Of a stretch of 64,000 nucleotides of DNA, positions 12,192 through 22,750 are shown piece after piece (position 1 is the stretch's first letter; each line of letters starts with the position of its first letter). Source of the stretch: Symbiodinium kawagutii (lineage: Eukaryota; Sar; Dinophyceae; Suessiales; Symbiodiniaceae); assembly GCA_009767595.1 (NCBI GenBank), contig VSDK01016770.1:397203-461202 (forward strand), given 5' to 3'. The notes beneath the pieces were generated by a model, which did not search any database, had not been told where the DNA came from, and worked only from the letters and a program-made list of their open reading frames with translations. A program made the position numbers and the translations under genes.

Positions 12192-13521
12192 CTGGACCAG
12201 GATGCCAAGGTGAGGCACCAACACCAGCATCAAAAAACCTATGAGAACAACTCCCCTTCAACGATCAGCCTGTGCCAGCCTGCTTCTCATCATGTGCTTA
12301 TCATCGTGTTGATCCCTGACATATCAGGTGCTGTCATCAACAGCATGGTGACTCGTGCCTGGCCGAAGATGGTCGTGCACTTCTTGGAAGTGTAGCACTG
12401 CCAGGCCTGGTAGCACTGGTAGCATGGCTGTGTCCCTTCGAAGTAGAGTTGCTGGTTGGTTCGCTGGCCACTGGATGTTAGTCATGAGACAATGGCCGTC
12501 ATCTGCACTTGTACTGACCAGTACTGTACCAAGTGCAGCTCGAAATCGGCTGCAAAAAACTGCTGGGAGGTGCAGCAGGTGTCTCTACATATTACCACGT
12601 GGTTTTGAACCATCAACAAAGTGGCGTAATAGTAATTAGCAACCATTAGCCATTGATTAAAATCTCTTTTGTTTTGCTTGAAATTCGCATCCAAATGAAA
12701 TCCACAACCAAATTCAAGGCCCGAATGATGAGGAGTGCTCGCTGTTTGGAGCTTTATGGCTGGCACCTTGGGCCTCTGGGAAGCACCGCGCTGCTGGGCC
12801 TGGTCCGGACAACGTGCAGATCACCAGGGGCCGTGATGTCGCCGGATGCCCAAGTTCTTGTGATCAACGAAAGATCCAAGAACTTCACATGGACTGTGGC
12901 TCTAGACTCCAATCAATCCATGATCCCAAAAAACAACCAACATAAACCAACAGAAACCAACCAACATGGTCTAGACTCCCAAACACCATCCAACATAAAC
13001 CAGCCAACATGTCGTATCCAACTGGCATTGGCACCAGGATTGCGGTGAGCCCCGCTGTTACTCATCAAGGCCATAGCGGCAGGGCTGCGCGCCTCTGAGC
13101 ACCGACAACTCCCATTTCGCCTCAGCGAATTTTCCAAGCAGATTTTGTCACTGGGATTTGTTCACTAAGCTAAAGTTGGGATTTAGAACTATTCCCAAAG
13201 TTTGAGATTTGTTGACTAACTAGCAATAGTTTGAGATTTTATAACTATTCCAAGCAGATTTTTCCAGTAAGTTTTGGGATTTGTTCACTTTAACTTTGAC
13301 CAAAAAATGCGAATGTGGGGAATGCTGTTGGAGATTTAAGTGTTGGTGACTTCGGCCTCTCGTTCTTGATTGTGTAAAAACCGACAATGGATGGGCTCCA
13401 GCTGCTTCTGAACAAGGTTCGGATGGTGGTCCGTAGCTACGGTGTACAGTAGTTGAGGGTTTCCCTGGTGGTTTCATGTTTTTTTGGTAGACTCCACGTA
13501 CCACCACCACCCGATTTATAC
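12192..13521. other. Unresolved stretch with weak exon candidates
   Basis: GC-rich patches near 12,480-12,560 and 12,740-12,860 could be minus-strand exons (for example a frame ending VQYWSVQVQMTAIVS before TGA). Donors and acceptors are not convincing, so I do not call them. Confidence 0.35.
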
Positions 13522-13606
13522 TGTCCCGGCCACCGTTTTCTGTGGTTTTTCGGGCCTTGCCTGCAGCTTGCGACTGTGGCCTAGCGATGAGTCATCACCC
13601 AAGAAC
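13522..13606 (-). CDS. Probable short internal exon
   Basis: Acceptor CATCACCACAG and donor GGGACA|GTATAA enclose 85 bp (phase 2 entry, phase 0 exit). It encodes 28 residues, including LGHSRKLQARPEKPQKTVAG, basic and probably disordered. Function unknown. Confidence 0.4.
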
Positions 13607-14356
13607 CTGTGGTGATGAACCCTCATTAGACACCATTCCATATGAGTTGAATGAATAAGTTCAACAAAAGCAGAGTGTCCTGAAAAATCAAGCATTATAC
13701 ACTTATACACCAATTCAACATCTTACTTCCACTGCGAATTATCATTGATCACGAGACGATACAATCTGCAGAGCTTCAGAAGTTGGTCTTTCTCGACAGA
13801 TTCTCAACTTGCAACCTCCGAGAAATCTATGATTTGATGAAGTTCAAGCCCAATGATTGGCGATGCTTCTCATCTTGTTAAGTTGACCTGAATTGTGTCA
13901 CCTGTTCACATTATCCACTTTGGGGTGATATGTGGTTGCGGTTTTCGATTGCTGCACCATTGCTAACAATCAAAAACCATCATCGATCTTTATTATCTTG
14001 TTCACAGCGATAGTTCACCGTGACAAAGAATCATTAATTAGTCATCATTTGGGTGTTGGTTGTAATGCTTATGGCGTGGCTGAAAAGTGGTGTAAAACGA
14101 CTGGCTGGGGGGGGCGGCAAAGTAGGTGGCAGGATTTATGGAAATTTGGGTTCCAAGAATCTATTCCCCAACTGGCCCTTTTTCCCTCGCACGGCTGCGA
14201 TGTCATCACAGATTTGTTGATTTTCAACACCCGGTCAAGCTTGACATCAAGCGTTTTTCCCTCGCACAGCTAGATACATCACATCGGATTCGTTGATTTT
14301 CAAGGGATGGCCATGCGCACATCAAATGTTCCTTCCTATTTTCAACACGCTTGACA
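13607..14356. other. No supported gene
   Basis: The sequence is AT-rich. A short duplication (TTTTTCCCTCGCAC...GCTTGACATCA) occurs between 14,170 and 14,360. No exon was found. Confidence 0.4.
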
Positions 14357-14704
14357 TCATGAGCGGTACAAAGTTGTACCAGGGGGTTGTTGCAACAAAC
14401 TCTCTAAATCCCTGGGGGTAAATCCGGACCCTGGGTGCGCCACAGTGGGCCACTGCTGTTGCACAATGGGTGAAAACCCTCCCGGCTCGTCCGATCCATT
14501 CGAGCCAATGGAACTCTCAGATTCAGAATCAGCATCCTCACGGGGTTCATTGGCAACATTACCCCGCAAAGGGCAAGGCGGTGGCAACAGCTGCAATTCC
14601 GATCGTACTTCACAGGTCAAAAGCACTGCCGTCAGCACTGCGCCAATGCAGGGCACTGACATGGCATTGCCTGCGCGTTGGCAGGCAAACGCCAAAAAAA
14701 TCAA
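14357..14704 (-). CDS. Probable terminal exon with acidic Ser-rich segment
   Basis: An open frame of 115 residues ends in TGA. Its first part is hydrophobic (SVPCIGAVLTAVLLTCEV), followed by a Pro-rich stretch and an acidic Ser-rich linker (EDADSESESSIGSNGSDEPG). An acceptor may lie inside the frame, at TGTGAAG just after the hydrophobic part, in which case only the right-hand 85 residues are coding. No known domain. Confidence 0.4.
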   Translation of the reverse strand: MIFLAFACQRAGNAMSVPCIGAVLTAVLLTCEVRSELQLLPPPCPLRGNVANEPREDADSESESSIGSNGSDEPGGFSPIVQQQWPTVAHPGSGFTPRDLESLLQQPPGTTLYRS

Positions 14705-16669
14705 ATCCCGGAGTTCTGAATTTATTATATGTTCATCGGTTCATCGTACGTCATGATCATGATGTTAAAGGTAGTTAGATAGATAATAAATAGATAGATA
14801 ATGATCATAATAATAATAGATTAGATAACTTAAAAACTTACAACTTAAGAAGTATGATTATGATTAATAAATGAAAGGTCAAATTATGGTGTAAGTTGAG
14901 GTATTAAAAGTTGTGAGTGGTCATGAGTCATGGTAGATACGATACGATGATTGGTCAATGATTCTAACATTCTGATTCATATTTTGACGTGGATGATATG
15001 CAATTAAATGAAATATGATACAATGATATGTATGATATGTACTGTATGTATGTTGAAAACATGTTTGAAATCATTTGCTTCAACGATGCAAGTTCAGCTC
15101 AATCGGTCAATCAGGCTATAGAGGGTTGGCGGTCATGGTGCTACAAGTGCTACAGCATGAGTCAGCAAGGCATCAGTCAATGATCAACTCACGGATACCC
15201 GCCTGTAAGAAGACTGTAGAAGGATCTTTTGGCGTCGCGAGGAAAGCTCACACGGTCCAAGTTGAACCCGTGCCTCAGGTCCGGTGTGAAACTCTTTGAC
15301 TGTGCTTGAAGGTGTTCGAACAGTAACAAAACAAACAGTAACAAACAGTGGAGGTCCCCAACAGCAACAAACAAAATATCCAACAATTTGAAGCCCGAAC
15401 TCTGAACCATCTTAAATCATGCATGCCTGTGCTGACCAGGCACAATGCCAGCAGGTCTGGGGGCGCCAGCAATCTATGAAAACGGTAATCGTATATCTTG
15501 GAATTTGTGGTCAACCTGGGCGGCGACGTGAAAATGCAACCACAAAGCAGTAATAGGTTACTAGACCACTGGACCTATTATCGCTATACCACACGCCTAT
15601 TCACCCATGGGAAACGATGAGTACAAAAACATGTTTGTTTAAGATTCAAGATGGAAAACCATATCATATTCATATGAAATTACGATGTTGATTCTGAATT
15701 CTGAACTATTACGATTCTGATTCATGATTTGGAATTCTCTTCGGGAATCGGGAGAGCTCTACGCTTCAGAAAAGAATCCTCTGCTGCATCGGTTCCCAGC
15801 ACACGGCTGGGGCCAATAGCCATTTCCAGTTGAATGACCAACGGTTAAGGGTTGATGGTGTATGATAGTAGTGTCAGTATATCAGTATCAATATCTCAAA
15901 TTATACATGTGTTATGTGTTTGTAAAATTGCGATGAAAATAAGACATGATATTGCAAGATATTTTGTTTTTTGGTTAAATGAAATGGTTAAATAGATGCT
16001 ACATAATATTCAAATCATTATCCTGTAACTTTTCGTTATCTGAAAAATCTAATCTAGATCATGATCTGACCTATTTCATACATGTTTGCAAAAACCTAAT
16101 ATCTATTAATCGACCCTAACAAAACAAAACACAACAAAACCAAATAAAATCAAATATTTTCATTAATTTCAAAGATGTCTATAGTCTATACATCTTTTTT
16201 GGTTTTGGTTTTTCAGCAATATTCAGATTTCAGCAAATAGAGATATTATGATATTATATCAAAATGTATAAATGTCCAATCGAAAACATATCATATCATT
16301 ATCATTGCATTATCATTGTCATTAAAATTTGGTGAGACTCACCTTTTCACACCTCGCCTGCACTTGAAAACATGGGTGTCTAAACTTCCACTTTCACATC
16401 TTGTCAATGAATCAATGAAATTCAAAATTACTATCTTATATAAAATCGATCTATCTTTCTATGCTACTAATACTATTTATTATTATTATTATTGTTTATT
16501 GTTTATTAACTATTATTAATTATCAATTATTATTAGCCATCTCTTCCGATCTCTCGGTCTCTGTCTCTCTCCCTCTCTCGCTCTCTTGGTTTATTGAGCT
16601 GCCCAGCATTGGGTTGAACCCAGCAAACACGGCTTGATTATTCATCAGATAGATCTAAGCCAGCCTGGG
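14705..16669. other. AT-rich intergenic sequence
   Basis: No exon was found. The stretch holds TA-rich runs, TTATTATT triplets at 16,470-16,520 and a short (CT)n tract near 16,550-16,590. Confidence 0.45.
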
Positions 16670-17273
16670 TCAGTTTAGTTTGATAAATTGATAAACAAAT
16701 ATGGCCCATCCACATCCCAAATGCGGGGGGGTGGCCTTGCGAAGCAGCGCGCGCAAGAAAAGACACAGCCAAAAGAAAGAAAAACATACCCGCGCATGCA
16801 ACTTGGGCTGCTCCATAAGCCCTAATTATACACAAAAACATGAAATAGCCAACATCAATCAACAAACGCGAGCGCTCCCCCAAAAAGGAAAAAGTCACCA
16901 GGTCCGCTGCTCGTCCGCCAGCCATGCGTGGTTTCCCCGCGGTTTTCCCCTCCTCCCCCAAGAGCAACAGGTCTCCTGATCATCTGGGGCACAGACCGTC
17001 CAGGCAAACAAAAGAAATATTGAAATACAAGAAAAACAAAACAACAAAAACTCACGCCGCAAAAGCCCGCGCAAAAGGCTTTCCTCTCATGAAAGCCCGC
17101 TTGATCTCCAGGGTCGCCTGGATCGGGTTCACAAGTCAATCTTTCATAGCCTTGTGGAGGCCACCCCGTGTCCTGCGACCCTGTCTCCTGCGACCATGTC
17201 TCCTGCCCGTCCACCAGCCCATCAAGCGGAGGATAAAAGGTGGACCACCCCCGACAATGAATTCCTTCCAATC
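16670..17273 (-). CDS. Four-exon 3' end of an unknown small gene
   Basis: Four exons join with matching phases: 17273-17056 (donor GTGAGT), 16983-16899 (donor GTGACT), 16821-16790 (only 32 bp, donor GTATGT) and 16735-16670 (ends TGA). Acceptors are GGACCAG, GTGCCCCAG, TATAATTAG and CTTCGCAAG. The product is rich in Trp, Gly and Gln, with the near-repeat WSQETGSQDTGW and Cys pairs (CAGFC) near the end of the first exon. It ends FVYQFIKLN. I recognise no domain. An upstream frame at 17378-17575 may supply earlier sequence, but its phase does not join directly. The intron between the first two exons is only 72 bp. Confidence 0.5.
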
Positions 17274-17377
17274 CTGGTCCTTCCTTCCTACTTCGTTATT
17301 TCCTTCCTTCCTTCCTTGATTCCTTTCTTCTAATGTAACTCGTAACGTAACTTTAATTTAACTTACTGCTTGCTTAA

Positions 17378-17575
17378 CTAATTAACCCTGGCTTCCTTCC
17401 TTCCTGTTCTCCTTCCTTCCGCTTCCGTTCTTTCTCTTCCTAGCAGCAAGCCTTCCAACCTGGACTGCTGCTGGCTGAGACGGGCAGGCCATCCTTCAGG
17501 AGCTGTTTTCGGATTGCTTGGCAACGGTGTGCCTGTGAGACCGTGCCGGTCTACACCCGAAAGCTCCAAAGCCAA
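17378..17575 (-). CDS. Possible upstream exon of the gene at 16670-17273
   Basis: The frame encodes about 62 residues, including LSQQQSRLEGLLLGRERTEA followed by GRRTGRKEA, a charged helical segment. It ends at a weak donor GTTAAT. Its exit phase (0) does not match the next exon's entry phase (1), so one exon may be missing or the call may be wrong. Confidence 0.35.
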   Translation of the reverse strand: MALELSGVDRHGLTGTPLPSNPKTAPEGWPARLSQQQSRLEGLLLGRERTEAEGRRTGRKEARVN

Positions 17576-17739
17576 TTTGATAAGTTGATAAATTGAATTG
17601 ATAACTGATAACGCTTCATCACATCACTTGAAACTTGAGACTATAATTCAAACAGCCCACCTGGCAACTTTGGGCGTGCAATATCCAAGATGCAGGCCGA
17701 ACCTGCTTCAACTCCACGCTTGCGGGCCCTGTGTCCGCA

Positions 17740-18108
17740 TCAGGGAGCATCTAGCTCAGTCGGACTGAAGGCCTTCCATGATCTCTGGGAACAAATGGGT
17801 GGCCTCCCTGGAAGCCTCGCCCATTCGTCAGCATCGAAAATGTAATTCTCGCCAGTTGAATCTCCCTGGTCCTCGCGTAGAACCTCTGGAAATGGTACGG
17901 TATGGTCCAGTTTTGAATCAACTACGGAAGCAAAGAGAATCCACGAGAGAACCCTCCCCAAAAACAAGATCGCGGGCCCAGTTGAAGTGCGCAGCTCCAA
18001 CGCGAACCTTCTCTGGAAAAGTTCAGCGCCCCTTTGCCCGTCGCGCGGCTAAATTTCTGCACACGTCGCGCTGCAGGGGTTTCCAAATCAGGGATCTCTT
18101 CCAGCCTT
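17740..18108 (-). CDS. Two-exon 3' end of unknown gene, downstream of SL relics
   Basis: Exons 18108-18008 and 17921-17740 join in phase 1 (AGAGAAG|GTTCGC to GCTTCCGTAG|TT). The joined product contains RRLEEIPDLETPAARRVQKF in the first exon and, in the second, DSTGENYIFDADEWARLPGR, ending ELDAP before TGA. The fold is unknown. The coding segment is clearly GC-richer than its flanks. It begins about 300 bp downstream, in transcription order, of two spliced-leader relics, so it may be a gene that returned to the genome through an mRNA intermediate; however it contains an intron, which argues against a fully processed retrocopy. Confidence 0.5.
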
Positions 18109-18118
18109 CTGTAACGGC

Positions 18119-18275
18119 CGACAGCGTGTCCCCCGGACCGCCCGGTGCAACAACTGATCATTACAAGGGACTTCTCTTTTCGACCGGTTGCCTTCTGTCC
18201 GACAGCGTGTCCCCCGGACCGCCCGGTGCAACAACTGATCATCACAAGGGACTTCTCTTTTCGACCGGTTGCTCT
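18119..18275. repeat. 81-bp tandem duplication
   Basis: The block starting GACAGCGTGTCCCCCGGACC occurs at 18,120 and again at 18,201 with one base difference seen in the first 70. On the minus strand each copy is bounded by an ACAG|AAGGC acceptor-like sequence, so the duplication sits at the 5' edge of the exon at 18008-18108. Confidence 0.85.
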
Positions 18276-18415
18276 AACTGGGAAATTGATACACTTTCAC
18301 TCAATGCGGTTCCGCAACCTGGTGGATCAAATCAATTTTGGGGCAAGCGGAGCTGATCTGTAGTGGAGCACGTGGAGTATCATTCTACTGACTACTGAAT
18401 TTTATTTACTTGGGC

Positions 18416-18434
18416 CTTGAGCCAAGATGGCTAC
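18416..18434 (-). other. Spliced-leader relic 2
   Basis: On the minus strand this reads GTAGCCATCTTGGCTCAAG. The dinoflagellate SL 3' part is GTAGCCATTTTGGCTCAAG, so 18 of 19 bases agree. Dinoflagellate nuclear mRNAs receive this leader by trans-splicing, and genomic copies upstream of genes are regarded as relics of reverse-transcribed mRNA. It points toward the gene at 17740-18108. Confidence 0.8.
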
Positions 18435-18441
18435 AGATGTG

Positions 18442-18474
18442 AACACATTATGCCCTCTTTGGGGCTAATGTGTT
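18442..18474. other. Inverted repeat between the two SL relics
   Basis: AACACATTA-T-GCCC pairs with GGGC-TAATGTGTT around a 6-base loop, a 13-bp stem with one bulged base. It fills most of the interval between the two SL-like sequences. Confidence 0.75.
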
Positions 18475-18492
18475 TGAGCCAAAATGGCTACG
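18473..18492 (-). other. Spliced-leader relic 1
   Basis: On the minus strand this reads CGTAGCCATTTTGGCTCAAA, agreeing with the dinoflagellate SL at 19 of 20 bases; the last G is replaced by A. Its 5' end lies 58 bp from that of relic 2, in the same orientation. Confidence 0.85.
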
Positions 18493-18495
18493 AAA

Positions 18496-18551
18496 AGTAA
18501 CCTGAAAGCTGGCGTGTTTTTCTATTTCATATTTCCAGCTGTCAGGTTACT
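18496..18551. other. Long inverted repeat upstream of SL relic 1
   Basis: AGTAACCTGAAAGCTGG pairs with CCAGCTGTCAGGTTACT, 17-bp arms with one mismatch and a loop of about 22 bases. It directly precedes relic 1 in transcription order. Confidence 0.8.
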
Positions 18552-19630
18552 TATATGTAAATGTACATATCATATGCGTAATAAAGAAATGTGTATATTT
18601 TGTACGATATTGTAGTATAGCATAAATTATATGTAATATTATTATGTAATATGTAATATGTAAGATGTAATATGTAAATATGGTAGTTACATAAACATTT
18701 ATTTATACAGATACATTATAAAATATTCTATGTATATCAAAAAATGCGTTTTGAATTATAAGTAAAACATCTAAACATATACAGTGCGTGATATACACTT
18801 ATATCATTGTCAATTATCATTATATGATTATGATATGATATGATGTTATTTCAAACACGTACATAAATATCATCATGATCATTGATCATATTATATTGCA
18901 AACAAAAGCACGATAGACGATAAAGTACCATTCCATTGCAAGCGGTAAACAGTGGGAAGGAACGGAGGTTTGGTGGATGTTCGAAAACTAGCTGTGAGGG
19001 TAGGTGGGAAGGAAAGGTAAGCGGGGTTGGTGTTCGAAAGCCAGCTGTGAGGAAGGTGAAGGGTTAGTAAAAGGTAAGGTATAGATCATATCACGCCTGC
19101 CTCAATTCAAATTTGTATTTCACGCATGGTATATCATATCAACATACATATTACATTGTTGTCTTTTATATATTTGGTTTGTATGTATAGTATATCATTA
19201 TAGTATAGTCTAGTATTGTTGTTCTAAATTTGAGGTGTGTTAAATTAATTTAGTTTTACTACCTACTACTTACTAACTACTAATCCAAAAAACCAACTGC
19301 TTCGGCAAAACCATTTCATGACAGTGACAATATCTACTAAGTTACCTACCTAACTTAGCATATCACATGGTTTGTATGACTCTGTATGACCTAATTTATG
19401 TGTAGTTGTGATGGAAGTAAAATTAAGCAAATTATTACCAGACTTTGCAAAATAATAGTAGAAGTAGAAACAAAAATAAGATACACTACACTGCTCAATT
19501 TACAATCTAGCTAGCAAACTATCCCGGCAAAATGTTGGTTTCACAAACTACCGCAACCACAACATGAGAAAAATGAGATGAAGTAAGGGCGCTGTCAGAA
19601 TTTAAGTCTACAATAACTCCTAATTTAAGT
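18552..19630. other. AT-rich stretch without gene
   Basis: TATGTAATATG words and other simple AT sequence dominate. A short imperfect duplication (GGTTGGTGTTCGAAA / AGCTGTGAGG) occurs near 18,950-19,060. No exon found. Confidence 0.45.
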
Positions 19631-19741
19631 CTACACTGACTGTTGCCAACCGGGCAACGTAGGCGCAAGGCCATCGGACCTGTGCGCCCCCCTCCCAATA
19701 GACTTTACCACGTCAGTGACCAGCCGATCTCGTTCTCCAAC
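19631..19741 (-). CDS. Probable terminal exon, unknown protein
   Basis: After the acceptor TGCGCCGCAG a phase-0 frame encodes 36 residues beginning VGERDRLVTDVVKSIGRGAH and ends in TAG. A second frame across part of the segment is also open, so the call is moderate. No upstream exon was resolved. Confidence 0.4.
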   Translation of the reverse strand, partial: VGERDRLVTDVVKSIGRGAHRSDGLAPTLPGWQQSV

Positions 19742-21236
19742 CTGCGGCGCAACTCAACCCCATGATTTCCATGGCCCATGGCCGATGCCATTTTTACGAA
19801 GAAATGCTGAAATGCACCATGAGTCATGACTCATGACTCATGACTCATGACCATGAACCCAATGGAAATGCACCTGGGTCATGTGCCACAAAAGGTCCAG
19901 CTGTTCCACTTCCCGGCCGTTCATGCCAGATAGCCAGGCATCTCCGAACTGCGTTCTGCACCACAAAGAATACCTGATTGGCATTGGACAACTTGTCCCA
20001 TGACTTCATGATACTTCATGGACATTCGGACATGATTAATTATGTTATGTCACATACATGTTACATATGTGAGATTTCATACATGTATACAGCATACATG
20101 TGGCTTTTTTTAAATGTATACTGTATACTGTATACCGTATCCGTATACCGTATAAAGTCATAATATACATGCAAGTAATACATCAACAAACAATTGTAGA
20201 CATTGACATTGACATAGACCATCGTTCAGATCAAATTAGATTAGATTCCCTCTCACGATCTTGCGTTGCGAACCGCCATGACAATCAAGTGCTATCCGAG
20301 TGCTCATGGTAAACTTCGGCAGTAGCATTTTCAAAGCCAAGGTCGCATTTCATACTGTCGAATTGTTTCCGAGATTTGCCCTTCTCCACCAAATTTATAA
20401 CCTGAGGTGGCTTGCAAAAGCGGGAAGCGTGGAACAGTAGTAGTAATGTAGTAGTGAAGTAATGATGACACAGGACAAATCATATCATATGAAATGATAT
20501 GATTCATCATTCATGAAGCAACAATGCGCAATGTAGACATAATATGTATGAATGAACATGACCGACTATATGATATGATATCTTGACTCTTGAACTGATA
20601 GTTGTTGATTCGATGATTGATAATGAAAATTTGTATGAATCTCAATTCAACCAATCAAACTAACCCAACCCAAATGATTACAACTTACATCCAGCAGAAT
20701 CAAACACATCACTGATGTGTTTCACATCACTCATACAAACAAACAGCACACGTTCCAAAACAATAAACTATAAACTAACCAAATTGAGTGGAGTTAGTTA
20801 CCGTTCATTATATCAATGTGATTTAGGCACCCATAGTCACAACTATAATATAATTTCACATTGTCATTGTTTGCATCCCTGCGCAACACTTTCAAATTGA
20901 ACAACAACACGAACTACCCAGGCAGCCGCTCCACGAGTTTTTGTATCGAGCACCCTGATCCATATCAATCTGTCAATCTGTCTCTCTTCTGTTGCAGGGT
21001 CTCGGAAAAACAAGCACAGCTATCGTGGTGGATGCGTGTAGCCATCGACGAGACAGGTTCTGCAATGTGTGATTGGCAGAAATGATTCTATTTGACCCGA
21101 TCATATCTGTAAACAGTCTACGATCCATAGAATTTCATAGACCTATCAATTATCAGAATAATGTAGACTATAGACTATACACTATAGAGTCAGTGAGCAC
21201 CCGAAGTTACAGTGTAGAAGTCACAGAAGTTGGGTT
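19742..21236. other. Non-coding stretch with simple repeats
   Basis: It includes four copies of ATGACTC at about 19,822-19,850 and TATACTGTATAC words at 20,115-20,155. No supported exon. Confidence 0.45.
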
Positions 21237-21388
21237 CTGCCGATCCTGTCTGGCTGGCAAACAAAGGGTACCAAAATGGGCCAACAACCTGTAGCCAAGC
21301 TGATTGGAGGCCATATTCCCCGCCGTGGCCCAATCAACCTGTGCAATGCTACCTGTGCGATGCTAGCCAAAAGCGGCAACCTTTCAGA
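21237..21388 (-). CDS. Possible exon, unknown protein
   Basis: The acceptor GATTGTCCCCAG opens a phase-0 frame SERLPLLASIAQVALHRLIG that continues to about 50 residues. An internal GTAGCA after SIAQ could be the donor, in which case only 12 codons are coding. Function unknown. Confidence 0.3.
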
Positions 21389-21508
21389 CTGGGGACAATC
21401 GTTGCAGCAACAAACAAAAACGCTGACAGAGGAAATCATAACATAACATAAGAAACACAGTGCTACCGCAAACAAATCAAATTTTCTAAGTGCTTGCATT
21501 GCCTAGGT

Positions 21509-21886
21509 TTATTTCATTGTGTATTCACCTGTTTCATATATTTCTGATTTCAAACAATCGCGCCCCGTCTGCACAGTGCGGTGAAGGAAAGGCATGCTGT
21601 TTCGTGCAGCTACGCGTGATGCTGTCGCAGTGCAAAAAGCCCAAACCATGACCACATTTGAATTTTGGGCATTATTGGAAAATATGCCCCATCCACAACC
21701 CACAAGATGTTCTTCACTTCTCAGCGCCATGGCCGCTCTTGTCAATCCTTGGGCGCTTCTCTGCGTGAGCAGTGGGTCCGTCTTGCTCTTCCATCACTGG
21801 CGGTTTCCCCTTCAAATCCTGCACATGTGCAACAAGTTGCTGTGGCCCCAGAGGAATTTGTCAGGTCAGCAGTAATCATAAGTTAA
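21509..21886. other. GC-rich exon-like island, strand unclear
   Basis: Long open frames exist on both strands, for example minus SNNAQNSNVVMVWAFCTATA and plus TSQRHGRSCQSLGASLREQW. The island is clearly richer in GC than its flanks. The neighbouring genes suggest minus, but no splice site settles it. Confidence 0.3.
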
Positions 21887-22750
21887 ATAATATCTATATA
21901 TATTATTATTATATATATATATAATTTAAATTGTAATTTACGATCAATCAGGATAATGAAACATCTTAAACCATAATGAAATAAAAATTAAGTCATAAAT
22001 CGTTAAAAAGTAAAGGGTAATGAGAACTTACAAATTGTTAGTTACCATTAAGCTCTCTAAGTTCTCAATCATCAACAAATTGTAATTCGTTGTAGCCATA
22101 GCCTATAGCCTAGAGGCTAAAAAATAAAGTCCATACAGGGTCCATACATCATACTGTTGCATAAGTTACATCATAAGTCAAAGCTTGAACAGTAAAAATT
22201 GTCATGAGTCATATAGTCTAAGTCATACTCCGGCCATAGTCGTAGAGCCGAGTCTCAAATGGAGCAAAAGTAACAGTAAAAGTTAAAGTAGTAAAAACTG
22301 TAAAATCCATAAAGTCACAGGAGTCAAAGTTATAGGCATGCGACATGTGTTTGCACTTTCAAACAAACAATGTAGTGCATACTGCATAATGAAAATCATT
22401 AGTCCATGTAATAGCCGATGATTTATATCATATGATTAAATAATTTATATAAAGTAGAATTAGAATAGATAGCCCGCCTATTATTACATAGGTGACCGGT
22501 GACAATAAAGTGAACATTTTTCTTCTTGACTGACTTTACTTTACATAAATAAGTTCAGGCTTTCACACTTAATTTGCATCCGAGTCCGAGCATGTACCCT
22601 ACACAGCCTTACAGCTCTGTAACATGTGTCGTTCCATCAACAGCAGCTAAGGCCGAGGCTAAGGGCTAAGGGCTAAGGCTAATACTGATGGCACAGCCAC
22701 CCCGCTACGTCTACCAACACAAGTCAGGAATTGCTGGGACACTGTTGTTG
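21887..22750. other. AT-rich intergenic sequence
   Basis: Between the exon-like island and the 3' end of the next gene I see only AT-rich sequence, including TATATATTATTA near 21,895. A 3' processing signal could lie here but none is recognisable. Confidence 0.4.

Noticed and set aside
17745..17820. tRNA-like segment (GGGAGCATCTAGCTCAGTCGG ... CCTCCCT read in parts)
   Set aside because: The D-arm word TAGCTCAGTCGG and a possible acceptor stem are present, but there is no matching D-stem 3' side and no GGTTCGA T-arm, and the segment overlaps a well-supported minus-strand exon.
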